Positions 1 to 8,487 of a stretch of 43,874 nucleotides of DNA are shown here, piece by piece. Below the pieces are notes generated by a model. It was not told the DNA's origin. It worked only from the letters and a program-made list of their open reading frames with translations, and did no database searches. Positions within the stretch are counted from its first letter, which is position 1. Each line of letters begins with the position of its first letter. The position numbers and the translations under genes were made by a program. Source of the DNA: Rhodanobacter sp. (GTDB taxonomy: Bacteria > Pseudomonadota > Gammaproteobacteria > Xanthomonadales > Rhodanobacteraceae); the NCBI GenBank assembly GCA_027307195.1, contig DAHUXL010000031.1, positions 1 through 43,874 on the forward strand. Reading direction: 5' to 3'.

Positions 1-1
1 C

Positions 2-547
2 AACCTGATCTGGATCGATCTGGAGATGACCGGCCTCGACACCGACAACGACTCGATCCTCGAGATCGCCACGGTAGTCACCGACAAGGAGCTGAATGTG
101 CTGGCCGACGGCCCGGTATTCGCGATACGTCACGAGATCGACCGGCTGGAGTCGATGGACAGCTGGAATACCAACCAGCACCACAAGTCGGGTCTGTGGC
201 GACAGGTGCTGATCTCGGAAACCGATCACGCGATGGCCGAGCAGGCCACGGTCGATTTCCTGCGCGCGTGGGTGCCACCGGGCAAGTCGCCGATGTGCGG
301 CAATTCGATTTGCCAGGACCGCCGTTTCATGCATCGGCAGATGCCGCGGCTGGAGCGCTACTTCCATTACCGCAACCTGGACGTGTCCACGCTCAAGGAG
401 CTGGCGCGGCGCTGGGCCCCGGAGATTGCCAAGAGTGTCGGCAAGGAGTCGGCGCATACGGCGCTGTCGGACATCCGCGATTCCATCGCCGAACTGCGCC
501 ACTACCGCCGTTTCATGGGCGAGCTGGGCGGCAAGGTCGAGGCCTGA
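2..547 (+). CDS. orn: Oligoribonuclease (5' truncated by window edge)
   Basis: This 3'-to-5' exoribonuclease degrades 2-5 nt RNA fragments and pGpG to mononucleotides in the cytoplasm. The open frame enters from the window edge and already reads [17 protein letters not shown], the first DEDDh motif (D..E), so only a handful of N-terminal residues are missing compared with the usual ~180 aa. The internal ATG at 26 would remove the catalytic Asp and Glu and is not the start. Later motifs are visible: the [11 protein letters not shown] block and the C-terminal H-x4-D ([10 protein letters not shown]). It ends 53 bp before folP on the same strand. Identification is very secure; the true start lies outside the window. 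Confidence 0.95.
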   Translation, partial: NLIWIDLEMTGLDTDNDSILEIATVVTDKELNVLADGPVFAIRHEIDRLESMDSWNTNQHHKSGLWRQVLISETDHAMAEQATVDFLRAWVPPGKSPMCGNSICQDRRFMHRQMPRLERYFHYRNLDVSTLKELARRWAPEIAKSVGKESAHTALSDIRDSIAELRHYRRFMGELGGKVEA

Positions 548-600
548 GTGCGCCATCGGTTGCCGGATCCAGCAAGGTAATCACCAGTGAGGTAATCAGC

Positions 601-1512
601 ATGTCGAACGATCTGTTTGCGACGGTACTGGATTGTGCCGGGCGTCCGTTGCGGCTGGATCGTGCGCGGGTGGTCGGTATCCTCAATGTCACACCCGATT
701 CGTTCTCCGACGACGGTGCGCATGCCAGCGTGGAAGCCGCCGTGGCGCATGGTTTGCGCATGGCGGAGGAGGGTGCCGACATGCTCGATGTCGGCGGCGA
801 ATCCACCCGACCCGGTGCGGCTGATGTACCCGTCGAGGAAGAGCTGCGCCGCGTGCTGCCGGTGATCGAGCAGCTGATCGCGCGGACCACGCTGCCGATC
901 TCGATCGACACTTCCAAGCCAGAGGTGATGCGCGCCGCGGTGGTGGCTGGCGCCGGTATGATCAACGACGTGTACGCCTTGCGCCGCGATGGTGCGATGG
1001 ATGCGGTTGCCGAACTGGGCGTCCCCGTGTGCCTGATGCACATGCAGGGCGAGCCGCGCAGCATGCAGGCCGATCCGCATTACGCCGACGTGGTCGGCGA
1101 AGTGCACCGTTTTCTGACCGACCGGCTGTTCGCCTGCGAGCTGGCCGGAATCGACCGGCGCAAGGTGCTGGTCGACGTCGGTTTCGGTTTCGGCAAGACG
1201 CTGGAACACAACCTGGCACTGCTGTGCGCACTGGAACGCTTCAGCAATCTGGGCAGTGGCGTGTATGCGGGGCTGTCGCGCAAGTCGATGATCGGCACGC
1301 TGACCGGACGAACCGAACCGGCCGATCGCGCGGCAGGTTCCGTCGCCGCCGCGCTGATCGCGGTCCAGCGCGGGGCGCGGATGGTGCGCGTGCACGATGT
1401 GGCTGCCACCGTGGATGCGCTTGCGGTGTGGCAGGCCGTGCATGCGGCCGACGTGGTGCCGCGACGTGATGACAAAAAGCCCGCGATGCCACGCTGGCCT
1501 GACGACGATTGA
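601..1512 (+). CDS. folP: Dihydropteroate synthase
   Basis: Joins 6-hydroxymethyl-7,8-dihydropterin diphosphate with p-aminobenzoate to make dihydropteroate in folate synthesis; the target of sulfonamides. The 303-residue product carries the family signatures [14 protein letters not shown] near residue 24 and [11 protein letters not shown] near residue 62, then IDTSKPEV and a C-terminal SRKSMIG loop and VRVHDV strand. The ATG at 601 is preceded by a GAGG element and gives a normal N-terminus; longer upstream frames would run into orn. Followed by glmM, as in many gammaproteobacteria (folP-glmM), so probably co-transcribed. The highly charged C-terminal tail is typical variation. Confidence 0.95.
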   Translation: MSNDLFATVLDCAGRPLRLDRARVVGILNVTPDSFSDDGAHASVEAAVAHGLRMAEEGADMLDVGGESTRPGAADVPVEEELRRVLPVIEQLIARTTLPISIDTSKPEVMRAAVVAGAGMINDVYALRRDGAMDAVAELGVPVCLMHMQGEPRSMQADPHYADVVGEVHRFLTDRLFACELAGIDRRKVLVDVGFGFGKTLEHNLALLCALERFSNLGSGVYAGLSRKSMIGTLTGRTEPADRAAGSVAAALIAVQRGARMVRVHDVAATVDALAVWQAVHAADVVPRRDDKKPAMPRWPDDD

Positions 1513-1585
1513 GCGCCGCGGCGAGGACAGGGCGGCGCTATGCTGCGCGGCAGGGACAGGGAAACCCCATGGGACGATGGACACG

Positions 1586-2938
1586 ATGAATCAACGCAAA
1601 TATTTCGGTACGGATGGTATTCGCGGACTGGTCGGGCAGTGGCCGATCAGTGCGGATTTCATGTTGCGACTGGGCCGCGCCGTCGGCAGCGTGCTGGCGC
1701 GCGAAGGCAAGGAACGGCCCCAGGTGTTGATAGGCAAGGACACCCGCATCTCCGGTTACATGTTCGAGGCGGCGCTGGAAGCCGGCCTGGTGGCGGCCGG
1801 TGCGGATGTGGGCCTGCTCGGCCCGATGCCGACGCCGGCAGTGGCGTTCCTGACCCGCTCGATGCGGGCCCAGACCGGCATCGTGATCAGCGCCTCGCAC
1901 AATCCACACCACGACAACGGCATCAAGTTCTTCTCCGCCAACGGCGAGAAGCTGTCCGATGCGGTCGAACTGGCGATCGAGCAGGAAGTCGACGCCGACT
2001 TCGTGACTGTGCCGTCGGAGCAGCTTGGCAAAGCCACCCGGGTCAGCGATGCGGTGGCGCGTTATGCCGAATTCTGCAAGGCCACGGTGGCGGAGGATTT
2101 CAGCCTGCGTGGCCTCAAGATCGTGCTGGACTGCGCGCATGGCGCGACCTATCAGGTCGCCCCCAAGGTGTTTGCCGAACTGGGTGCCGAGGTGCTGGCG
2201 ATCGGCGACAAGCCGGACGGCTTCAATATCAATCACAACGTCGGTTCGACCCATCCGCAGGCCTTGCAGCAGGCGGTGCTGGCGCACGGTGCCGATATCG
2301 GTATCGCGTTCGACGGTGACGGCGACCGGGTAATGCTGGTCGACCGGCATGGCGCGTTGGCTGATGGTGACGACATCCTCTACGTGCTGGCGCGCAGCCT
2401 GCATGCGCAGGGGCGGCTCAAGGGGCCGGTGGTTGGCACCTTGATGAGCAACTACGGTCTGCAGCTGGCGTTGGCGGAACTCGACGTACCGTTGATACGC
2501 GCCAACGTTGGCGATCGCTATGTAATGCAGCAACTGAAGCAGCATGGCGGCATGCTCGGCGGTGAAACGTCCGGCCATATCCTGAGCCTGGACAGGGCGA
2601 CTACTGGCGACGGCATCGTTGCCGCACTGGCCGTACTGGAGGCGTTGACCTCGTCCGGTCAGGATCTGGCCACGGCCCGTCAGGGCCTGAAGAAATTGCC
2701 TCAAGTCATGCTCAATGTGCGCGCCAACGGCGCTCGCGAGGCGCTGTCCAGCAGCGAAGTGCAGCTGGCGTTGGCCGAGGCGGAGCAAACCCTGCAAGGT
2801 CGTGGTCGGGTTGTGCTGCGGGCTTCCGGTACCGAACCGCTGGTGCGCGTCACCATCGAGGGCGCTGATGCGGCGGAAGTGCAGCAGTTGGCAGAAAGGC
2901 TCGCGGGGATTGTAAAATCCGCAGCCGAACGCTCGTGA
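1586..2938 (+). CDS. glmM: Phosphoglucosamine mutase
   Basis: Interconverts glucosamine-6-phosphate and glucosamine-1-phosphate, the step feeding UDP-GlcNAc for peptidoglycan and LPS. The 450-residue protein begins [14 protein letters not shown], as GlmM proteins do. The active-site phosphoserine lies in ISASHNP (Ser104), the metal loop in FDGDGDR (about residue 243), the sugar loop in GGETSGHI and the phosphate loop in [11 protein letters not shown]. An in-frame ATG three codons upstream (1577) is an alternative; 1586 was chosen because it matches the family N-terminus. Lies 73 bp after folP, consistent with one transcript. Confidence 0.95.
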   Translation: MNQRKYFGTDGIRGLVGQWPISADFMLRLGRAVGSVLAREGKERPQVLIGKDTRISGYMFEAALEAGLVAAGADVGLLGPMPTPAVAFLTRSMRAQTGIVISASHNPHHDNGIKFFSANGEKLSDAVELAIEQEVDADFVTVPSEQLGKATRVSDAVARYAEFCKATVAEDFSLRGLKIVLDCAHGATYQVAPKVFAELGAEVLAIGDKPDGFNINHNVGSTHPQALQQAVLAHGADIGIAFDGDGDRVMLVDRHGALADGDDILYVLARSLHAQGRLKGPVVGTLMSNYGLQLALAELDVPLIRANVGDRYVMQQLKQHGGMLGGETSGHILSLDRATTGDGIVAALAVLEALTSSGQDLATARQGLKKLPQVMLNVRANGAREALSSSEVQLALAEAEQTLQGRGRVVLRASGTEPLVRVTIEGADAAEVQQLAERLAGIVKSAAERS

Positions 2939-3036
2939 ACCTGTAGCAGTACTAGGTCGCCATGGATTGGCCCGACGTGCCCCGCTTTTGCGGTCGCGGA
3001 TGATTTGACCGCACGTCAACCTTGTGGACTACAGCC

Positions 3037-3969
3037 ATGAAGCATGTTCCCACCCTCGATATCCGTCGTTACGACACCGACCGCGATGCATTTGTCGCTG
3101 AGCTCGGGGCGGCCTACCGTGAATTCGGTTTTTGCTGCATCAGTGGCCACGGCATTCCACGCGAGCTGATCGACAGTTCCTACAACGTGTTCCAGCGCTT
3201 CTTCGCGCTGCCGACCGAAACCAAGACGAAGTACCACATCGTTGGCAGCGGCGGTGCGCGTGGCTACACGCCGTTCAAGGTGGAGACCGCCAAGGACAGC
3301 CAGTACGCCGACCTGAAGGAGTTCTGGCACATCGGTCGGGAGATTCCGCGCGACTCGAAGTTTGCCGACGTGATGCCGCCGAATCTGTGGCCGAGCGAAG
3401 TGCCGGATTTCAAGCAGTACGGCTACGGCTTGTACGAGGCACTGGATCAGCTCGGCACCCGCGTGTTGCGCGCGTTGGCGCTGCATATAGATCAGCCGGA
3501 AAACTTTTTCGAGGACAAGACCGACGTCGGCAACTCGATCTTGCGCCCGATCCACTATCCGCCGATCACCCAGGACAACATTCCGAACGTACGCGCCGGT
3601 GCGCACGAGGACATCAACTTCATCACCCTGCTGGTCGGTGCCAGCGCCGAGGGGCTGGAAGTGCTGAGTGACGGCGAGTGGTTGCCGATCACCACCGAGG
3701 GCGATGCGATCGTGGTGAACATCGGCGACATGCTGCAGCGGCTGAGCAACCACGTGTATCCGTCCACTTCGCACCGGGTGGTCAATCCGCAGAACGAGAA
3801 CGCGCGCAAGCCGCGTTACTCGGTGCCGTTCTTCCTGCACCCGAACCCGGATGTAGTGCTCGATCCGCTCGATTCGTGCATCACGCCGGACAATCCGCGT
3901 CGCTACGACACCTCGATCAGCTCGCACGAATACCTGCTGCAGCGGCTGCGCGAGATCAAGCTGATCTGA
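3037..3969 (+). CDS. Isopenicillin N synthase-like Fe(II)/2-oxoglutarate oxygenase
   Basis: A 310-residue cytosolic non-heme iron oxygenase of the isopenicillin-N-synthase/ACC-oxidase superfamily. The N-terminal DIOX_N part (about residues 5-120) includes FGFCCISGHGI. The C-terminal jelly-roll holds the iron ligands His and Asp in GAHEDINFITLL and the distal His in STSHRVV, and a RYSVPFF segment supplies the Arg/Ser that bind the co-substrate carboxylate. All metal ligands are present, so it should be active. Substrate is not deducible; no beta-lactam genes are nearby. The ATG at 3037 was preferred over an in-frame TTG at 3022. It converges with the next oxygenase, stops only 4 bp apart. It follows glmM at about 100 bp. 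Confidence 0.85.
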   Translation: MKHVPTLDIRRYDTDRDAFVAELGAAYREFGFCCISGHGIPRELIDSSYNVFQRFFALPTETKTKYHIVGSGGARGYTPFKVETAKDSQYADLKEFWHIGREIPRDSKFADVMPPNLWPSEVPDFKQYGYGLYEALDQLGTRVLRALALHIDQPENFFEDKTDVGNSILRPIHYPPITQDNIPNVRAGAHEDINFITLLVGASAEGLEVLSDGEWLPITTEGDAIVVNIGDMLQRLSNHVYPSTSHRVVNPQNENARKPRYSVPFFLHPNPDVVLDPLDSCITPDNPRRYDTSISSHEYLLQRLREIKLI

Positions 3970-3973
3970 GGCT

Positions 3974-4645
3974 TCAAGCCATCCAGAAAAAGACGGCGGT
4001 CATTCGTTTGGTCGCCGTTTCCTGTCCCCAGTACGCCGTGGCGCTATGGATCAGGTTGGCCTTGTAGACCAGTAACCGGTTGAAGCGATGCGCCACGCGC
4101 ACGTCTTCGGCAAATGCATTCGGTTGCACGAAACGATTGCCCAGCGCCTCGGCCAGGTTATGGTGCGGCGGCATCACGACGTTGCCGCCGAGCTGGCCAC
4201 CGGGCATGCGCTGGCGGTAAAAGCTGGTGCCGCACTGCTCGGGCACGTCGGGATTGAGATACAGGACCGCGGCGTAGCGGCACAGATTCGTCGAGTCGGT
4301 ATGCGGTTTGGCGGCGCCTTCGAGCGAGCCGACCACCTGCACGCAATTGTGATTGAGCTTGGTGCCGGCCTCCGTCTGCTCGACCCAGACCTTCTTCGCG
4401 CCGGTCAGCCGACACACCTTCGCGTCCAGCGCTGCCAGTTCGTCGTCCAGCAACGCGGGAATCGCGCGCATGCCGGGCCATACCTCGCCGGTGTAGGGAT
4501 AGCCCAGCTCCCAGTCGGTCTTGGCCAGGCAGCGCGCACGTATTTCATCCGCATTCGGCAGTGCGTCGTCCACCACCCAGTAATCGCGACCCTCGACAAG
4601 TTTGCGATAAGGCAATGGACGCATCTGGGTCGGAAACAGGGACAT
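3974..4645 (-). CDS. DUF6445-type small iron oxygenase
   Basis: Predicted protein of 223 residues with a prolyl-hydroxylase-like pattern: His and Asp in KPHTDSTNLCRYAAVLYLN, and a distal His in NLIHSATAYWG followed by a basic TKRMTAVFF segment. I recognise it as resembling the DUF6445 family; its reaction is unknown. The start MSLFPTQMRPLPY at 4645 was chosen because upstream residues in the frame look non-coding and the family begins near there; the frame is open back to 4702. It converges with the isopenicillin-N-synthase-like gene and shares its strand with the SDR gene upstream (63 bp gap), so the two may be co-transcribed. Confidence 0.7.
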   Translation of the reverse strand: MSLFPTQMRPLPYRKLVEGRDYWVVDDALPNADEIRARCLAKTDWELGYPYTGEVWPGMRAIPALLDDELAALDAKVCRLTGAKKVWVEQTEAGTKLNHNCVQVVGSLEGAAKPHTDSTNLCRYAAVLYLNPDVPEQCGTSFYRQRMPGGQLGGNVVMPPHHNLAEALGNRFVQPNAFAEDVRVAHRFNRLLVYKANLIHSATAYWGQETATKRMTAVFFWMA

Positions 4646-4708
4646 GCTGGTGGATGCCGAGGTGAAGGGTCGGGAAACATTAGCCGATGCGGCAATGCAC
4701 ATCCGTGC

Positions 4709-5524
4709 CTATACGCTGGTATTGCGGTAACGCTTCGATTCGCGTGCGGAAAGCCACATGGCCAGCCGATCAGGCATCAATTGCACGATGGTCTTGATGG
4801 TTCGATTGACCCGGCCCGGGATGTACACGGCATCGCCGCGCTCGACCGCTGCAATGCCCTGGCGCACCACGTCTTCCGCGCTAAGCCACATGAAGCCGGG
4901 CAGCTTGTCCATCTTGTCGCGGGTTCGTGTGACGTCGTGGAACTCCGACCAGGTGAAGCCCGGGCACAACGCGCAGACGTTCACCCCAGCCGTGCGGTTC
5001 TCTAGCGCCAGCGACTGCGAGAACTTGATCAGGTATGCCTTGGTTGCGGCGTACAGCGTATGTCCGGCCGGGCCGGGCACATGTCCGGCAAGCGAGGCGA
5101 CGTTGATGATGCGGCCGTAGCCACGCTGGCGCATGCCCGGCAACAACCGCCAAGCCAACTCGGTCGGTGCAGTCAGCAGTACCTGCAGAAAGTCGGTGTG
5201 GGCTGCCCAGTCGTTGGCGTCGAACGTGCCGGGCAGGCCATAGCCGGCATTGTTGATCAGCCAGTCCATCTGCAGGCCGTGCTGATTCAGCGCGTCCGCC
5301 AGCTCCTGCGGCGCGGCTGGATTGGCAAGATCATGCGGCAGCACGGTTACCTTGGTGTCGTGCTGCCCACGCAGTTCGACGGCCAGCGTTTCCAGTCGAT
5401 CGGCGCGGCGTGCAGTCAGCACCAGATCATGGTTGAGTGCGGCGAGTTGCCGGGCAAACGCGGCACCGATGCCGGACGAAGCGCCGGTGATCAGGCTGAG
5501 TGGACGGGAAGGTGTCATGGTCAT
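4709..5524 (-). CDS. Short-chain dehydrogenase/reductase
   Basis: A 271-residue classical SDR. The Rossmann cofactor motif TGASSGIG sits at residues 13-20; an Arg-rich stretch after the second strand (TARRADRLE) suggests NADP(H) preference. The structural NNAG motif is near residue 90 and the catalytic Ser (NVASLAG) and YxxxK (YAATK) follow. The C-terminal tail resembles the DltE/YqjQ-like group of SDRs with a basic end, but the substrate cannot be assigned. The divergent 119 bp interval to tpiA must contain promoters for both. Activity is likely because all catalytic residues are present. Confidence 0.85.
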   Translation of the reverse strand: MTMTPSRPLSLITGASSGIGAAFARQLAALNHDLVLTARRADRLETLAVELRGQHDTKVTVLPHDLANPAAPQELADALNQHGLQMDWLINNAGYGLPGTFDANDWAAHTDFLQVLLTAPTELAWRLLPGMRQRGYGRIINVASLAGHVPGPAGHTLYAATKAYLIKFSQSLALENRTAGVNVCALCPGFTWSEFHDVTRTRDKMDKLPGFMWLSAEDVVRQGIAAVERGDAVYIPGRVNRTIKTIVQLMPDRLAMWLSARESKRYRNTSV

Positions 5525-5643
5525 TCCAGGTAACGGATCGTCATTCTTGACCGCGCTGGCTGATCGACGCCAGCCGTCCGATCGGTTTGCCGAGACTGAG
5601 ACCCATCGGTAAGCTTGTAGTTTGATTGCAACGGAAGCAGACC

Positions 5644-6411
5644 ATGCGCAAGAAATTTGTCGCCGGCAACTGGAAAATGCACGGCAGCCATTCGATGACC
5701 ACGGCGCTGGTCAGCGACATCGTTGCTGCCAAGCCGGATTCCATTGATGTCGCCGTGTTTCCGCCGTTTCCTTATCTAGCCGAGCTGGCCCGGCAGCATG
5801 CCAGTTCCGGGCTTGGCATCGGTGCGCAGGATGTCAGCGAACATGAAGGGCAGGGTGCTTATACTGGCGAGGTGTCTGCGGCCATGTTGGCGGATATCGG
5901 TGCGCAATGGGTACTGGTAGGTCATTCCGAACGCCGCCAGTATCACGCTGAGAGCAATGAACTGGTCGCACGCAAGTTTGCCGCGGCACGTGCTGGTGGC
6001 CTTACACCAATCCTGTGCGTCGGCGAGACGCTGGAGCAGCGCGAAGCCGGCGAGACCGAGGCGGTCATCGCTCGCCAGCTGCAGGCCGTGCTGGCCATCA
6101 ATGGGATTGCCAGCTTCGATACGGGAGTGATTGCCTACGAGCCGGTCTGGGCGATCGGCACGGGGCGCACGGCCAGCCCGGAACAGGCACAACAAGTGCA
6201 TGCCTTCATTCGTAGCCAACTGGAAAAGGAAGATGTTATGATTGCCCGTCTGACCCGACTGCTTTACGGCGGCAGCGTCAAGGCGGCCAATGCCGCGGAA
6301 TTGTTCGCGCAAGCGGACGTGGATGGTGGGCTGATCGGCGGTGCTTCTCTGGCCGCATCCGACTTCCTTGGAATCTGCGCCGCGGCGCATCAGGCGCTAC
6401 AGGCTCAATAG
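5644..6411 (+). CDS. tpiA: Triosephosphate isomerase
   Basis: Interconverts dihydroxyacetone phosphate and glyceraldehyde-3-phosphate in glycolysis and gluconeogenesis. The 255-residue TIM barrel shows the N-terminal GNWKMHGS with catalytic Lys11, the catalytic His in VGHSERR, the catalytic Glu in AYEPVWAIGTG (loop 6 follows) and the phosphate-binding LYGGSV. The start at 5644 has GGAAG 6-8 bases upstream; a longer frame from 5626 lacks family support. The secG start lies 7 bp beyond the stop, the usual tpiA-secG pairing, so the two are almost certainly co-transcribed. Confidence 0.97.
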   Translation: MRKKFVAGNWKMHGSHSMTTALVSDIVAAKPDSIDVAVFPPFPYLAELARQHASSGLGIGAQDVSEHEGQGAYTGEVSAAMLADIGAQWVLVGHSERRQYHAESNELVARKFAAARAGGLTPILCVGETLEQREAGETEAVIARQLQAVLAINGIASFDTGVIAYEPVWAIGTGRTASPEQAQQVHAFIRSQLEKEDVMIARLTRLLYGGSVKAANAAELFAQADVDGGLIGGASLAASDFLGICAAAHQALQAQ

Positions 6412-6418
6412 AAACCTT

Positions 6419-6877
6419 ATGTTCGTCATTTTCAGCGTGTTTTACATTCTGATCGCTGCGGCGATGATCGTGCTGATCCTGCTGCAGAACGGCGCAGGCG
6501 CCGAGGCCGGTTCCGGTTTCGGCGGAGGCGCGTCGGCTACGGTGTTCGGTGCGCGTGGCTCGTCCACGTTCCTGACTCGTGCCACGGGAGTCCTTGCTGG
6601 GCTGTTCTTCCTGCTCAGTCTCGGCATGGGCGTCTACCTGCATGGCAACGGCGCTCCGCGCAGCAAAGCCACCGATCTGGGTGTCATGGCTGCGCTTGCC
6701 GACAAGCCGGCTGCCGCCAAGACCGCACCTGCCGCGCCGGCTGGCTCGGAAGTGCCGTCGGCTGTCCCTGCTGCAACCAACACCGCCGTACCGGCTTCCC
6801 TGCCGGCGGCAACCCCCGCCCCGACCCAAGGTCAGGGCGAGGTGCCGGCAGCTGCGAAGCCGCCGGCCAAGCACTGA
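6419..6877 (+). CDS. secG: Preprotein translocase subunit SecG
   Basis: Small inner-membrane subunit of the SecYEG channel that aids SecA-driven export. Two membrane helices are visible (about residues 2-22, FVIFSVFYILIAAAMIVLIL, and 53-73, LAGLFFLLSLGMGVYLHG) separated by the conserved glycine-rich loop GSGFGGGASATVFG. The 152-residue length exceeds that of E. coli SecG (110 aa) through an Ala/Pro-rich C-terminal tail of about 70 residues, common in xanthomonads. It starts 7 bp after tpiA and is followed 11 bp later by tRNA-Leu(GAG), matching the secG-leuU order of E. coli. Confidence 0.95.
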   Translation: MFVIFSVFYILIAAAMIVLILLQNGAGAEAGSGFGGGASATVFGARGSSTFLTRATGVLAGLFFLLSLGMGVYLHGNGAPRSKATDLGVMAALADKPAAAKTAPAAPAGSEVPSAVPAATNTAVPASLPAATPAPTQGQGEVPAAAKPPAKH

Positions 6878-6888
6878 GCAACACACCT

Positions 6889-6973
6889 GCCCAGGTGGCG
6901 GAACTGGTAGACGCACTACCTTGAGGTGGTAGCGACGTAAGTCGTAGGGGTTCGAGTCCCCTCTTGGGCACCA
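6889..6973 (+). tRNA. tRNA-Leu (anticodon GAG)
   Basis: An 85-base class II tRNA. The acceptor stem GCCCAGG pairs with CTTGGGC (one G-T pair), followed by discriminator A and an encoded CCA at 6971-6973. The anticodon stem CTACC/GGTAG encloses TTGAGGT, giving anticodon GAG (reads CUC/CUU leucine codons). A long variable arm (CGACGTAAGTCG) and the T-arm GGGGTTCGAGTCCCC are clear. It lies 11 bp after secG, so it may be processed from the tpiA-secG transcript. Confidence 0.97.
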
Positions 6974-6979
6974 ATAGAA

Positions 6980-7006
6980 GAGCTCCAGTGAATATCACTG
7001 GAGCTC
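6980..7006. repeat. Perfect 11-bp inverted repeat just 3' of tRNA-Leu
   Basis: GAGCTCCAGTG and CACTGGAGCTC flank the loop AATAT, giving a perfect 11-bp hairpin. There is no T-run after it; instead a second, stronger hairpin terminator starts 5 bp later. It may help 3' processing of the tRNA precursor or act as the first half of a double terminator. Confidence 0.85.
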
Positions 7007-7011
7007 GATGG

Positions 7012-7045
7012 AAACAAAAAACCGCCTTCGGGCGGTTTTTTGTTT
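7012..7045. terminator. Bidirectional intrinsic terminator after tRNA-Leu
   Basis: Perfect 15-bp arms (7012-7026 and 7031-7045) with a TTCG tetraloop. The GC core ACCGCC/GGCGGT is flanked by A-run and T-run, so it can terminate on both strands. It ends the folP...secG-tRNA-Leu block. Confidence 0.93.
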
Positions 7046-7096
7046 GTGGATAGATGGGAGGTCTGTCCAGTGCGAACGCGGGTCAAGGGTGTGCCA

Positions 7097-7120
7097 TGGT
7101 GCCAAGAGGGGACTCGAACC
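7097..7120 (-). repeat. Inverted partial copy of the tRNA-Leu 3' end
   Basis: The 24 bases here are the reverse complement of the last 25 bases of the tRNA-Leu(GAG) gene (6949-6973, T-arm through CCA) with one C deleted in the acceptor run. The copy therefore lies 124 bp downstream in opposite orientation. It is too short to be a tRNA gene. It may be a relic of site-specific recombination or of an inversion at the tRNA 3' end. The rest of 7046-7303 holds no convincing gene. Confidence 0.8.
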
Positions 7121-7303
7121 AGCGCAGCGATGTGTGAGCAGTCAGAGCAGGAATCGTGCGCCGTGATCCCGTACATGCTGTGTGGGTGCCAGCCGACATA
7201 ACCGCAGTTTTCGGCATGGCACATTGCGCTCCATTGATGACACTCGCTGCGTGTATCTGCCCCGTCGGGCCGTTGCCGTTTCATCGCTGAATGGGGAGCT
7301 GGC

Positions 7304-7549
7304 ATGGTGACGATTTCGCTCAAGCAATCGGCTGCAGGCCGTTGGCGTGTCTGTCGTTGGCAGATCGCGCTGTTCAATGATCTGCCACTGGGATCAGCGA
7401 TCAGGCTGGCGAGGGAAATGGCGCGTGATGAACATCACCGCATGGGGCATCAGGTATGCGTGAAAATACCGGGCCCGAGTTCCACGATCGTGCTGGCGCG
7501 TTATGCAGATGGCATTGGTGCGCGTGTGGCCAGCGCGAAGATCGCCTGA
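7304..7549 (+). CDS. Small protein of unknown function
   Basis: An 81-residue frame starting MVTISLKQSAAGRWRV with a GGGGAG Shine-Dalgarno 7 bases upstream. The composition is plausible for a folded soluble protein (alternating strands KQSAAGRWRVCRWQI, an amphipathic helix around SAIRLAREMARDEHH, and a VCVKIPGPSSTIVLARY strand pair); there is no signal peptide or membrane segment. I do not recognise the family; the layout vaguely resembles small DUF2188-like single-domain proteins. It sits alone between the tRNA-Leu terminator and the response regulator gene. Coding status rests on the ribosome site and codon pattern only. Confidence 0.5.
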   Translation: MVTISLKQSAAGRWRVCRWQIALFNDLPLGSAIRLAREMARDEHHRMGHQVCVKIPGPSSTIVLARYADGIGARVASAKIA

Positions 7550-7730
7550 GTTTGGCTGGTGGTGAGTTACGGTGCCGAAGCAGGATGACGGGTATGGCCG
7601 GAGCCCATGAGCCGTTGGTGACGCTGTGCGGTGACAAATCTTGTCGTATTGCACACAAGGGGCTGCGGATTGCTTGCAATAGGGTGCTGCGCAGCCTAAT
7701 TTCAGGAAGCCCAACCAAGGAGGGCGTCAA

Positions 7731-8384
7731 GTGATCAATGTGGTTCTGGTGGACGATCACGAGCTGGTTCGTACCGGCTTCCGGATGATTTTGCAGCAGC
7801 AGTCGGATATCAACATCAGTGGTGAGGCAGGTACGGCCGAGGAAGGTCTGCGCCTGATCCGCACGCTGACACCAGACATTGCTCTGGTCGATGTGCACAT
7901 GCCTGGCATGAGCGGCATTGAACTCACCGAGCGCGTGTGCCGTTCGAAACTGTCCACGCATATCGTCATCGTGACGGTGGTAGACGATGCACGCTTTCCA
8001 AAGCGTCTGCTTGATGCCGGTGCGCTGGGTTACCTGACCAAGGGCTGCAGTGCCGACGAGCTGGTGTCTGCGGTACGTCAAGTGGCCGGCGGTCGACGTT
8101 ACCTGGCCCCGGCGGTTGCGCAGCAGCTCGCATTGGCCACACTCGACGGCAGTGCGTCGCCGTTCGATGTGTTGTCCAGTCGCGAGCTGGAAGTGGCGAT
8201 GATGCTGGTGCGCGGCAAGCCGCTGACGATCATCGGCGAGCAACTCAATTTGAGCCCGAAAACCGTATCGACCTACAAGCAGCGTCTGATGGAAAAGCTG
8301 CATGTGGATCATGTGCTCAGCCTGGCTCACCTGATGACAGTGCATGGGCTGATCGATACGCCGAATCATCGCGTAGGCAATTGA
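7731..8384 (+). CDS. GacA/UvrY-family response regulator
   Basis: A 217-residue NarL/FixJ-type regulator closely resembling GacA/UvrY/SirA/VarA. The receiver domain (1-120) has acidic pocket Asp8/Asp9, phospho-acceptor Asp54 (LVDVHMPG) and Lys104 (GYLTKG). The LuxR-type helix-turn-helix (about 148-210) has LSSRELEV and NLSPKTVSTYKQRLMEKL. In related bacteria the partner is the hybrid kinase GacS/BarA, not in this window, and the main targets are CsrA-titrating small RNAs. It begins with GTG, supported by AAGGAGGG six bases upstream. The gene converges with rne across a shared terminator. The orthology to gacA is inferred from sequence resemblance. Confidence 0.85.
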   Translation: MINVVLVDDHELVRTGFRMILQQQSDINISGEAGTAEEGLRLIRTLTPDIALVDVHMPGMSGIELTERVCRSKLSTHIVIVTVVDDARFPKRLLDAGALGYLTKGCSADELVSAVRQVAGGRRYLAPAVAQQLALATLDGSASPFDVLSSRELEVAMMLVRGKPLTIIGEQLNLSPKTVSTYKQRLMEKLHVDHVLSLAHLMTVHGLIDTPNHRVGN

Positions 8385-8429
8385 ATACGCGGTGGTTGCC
8401 AAGACCCTTGATTGCGGCATGAGTCAGGG

Positions 8430-8465
8430 CAATAAAAAACCGGACTTGCGTCCGGTTTTTTATTG
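8430..8465. terminator. Bidirectional terminator between response regulator and rne
   Basis: Perfect 16-bp arms (8430-8445, 8450-8465) around TTGC. The CCGGAC/GTCCGG core is flanked by A6 and T6, serving both convergent genes. Confidence 0.93.
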
Positions 8466-8487
8466 CATGGAACAGTGAGGCGGCAAC

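Noticed and set aside
7097-7120. A second functional tRNA gene
   Set aside because: Only the T-arm and acceptor end are copied; no anticodon or D-arm.
6889-7120. Integrated genomic island bounded by att sites
   Set aside because: The repeat is inverted and only about 120 bp away, and no integrase or foreign cargo lies nearby.
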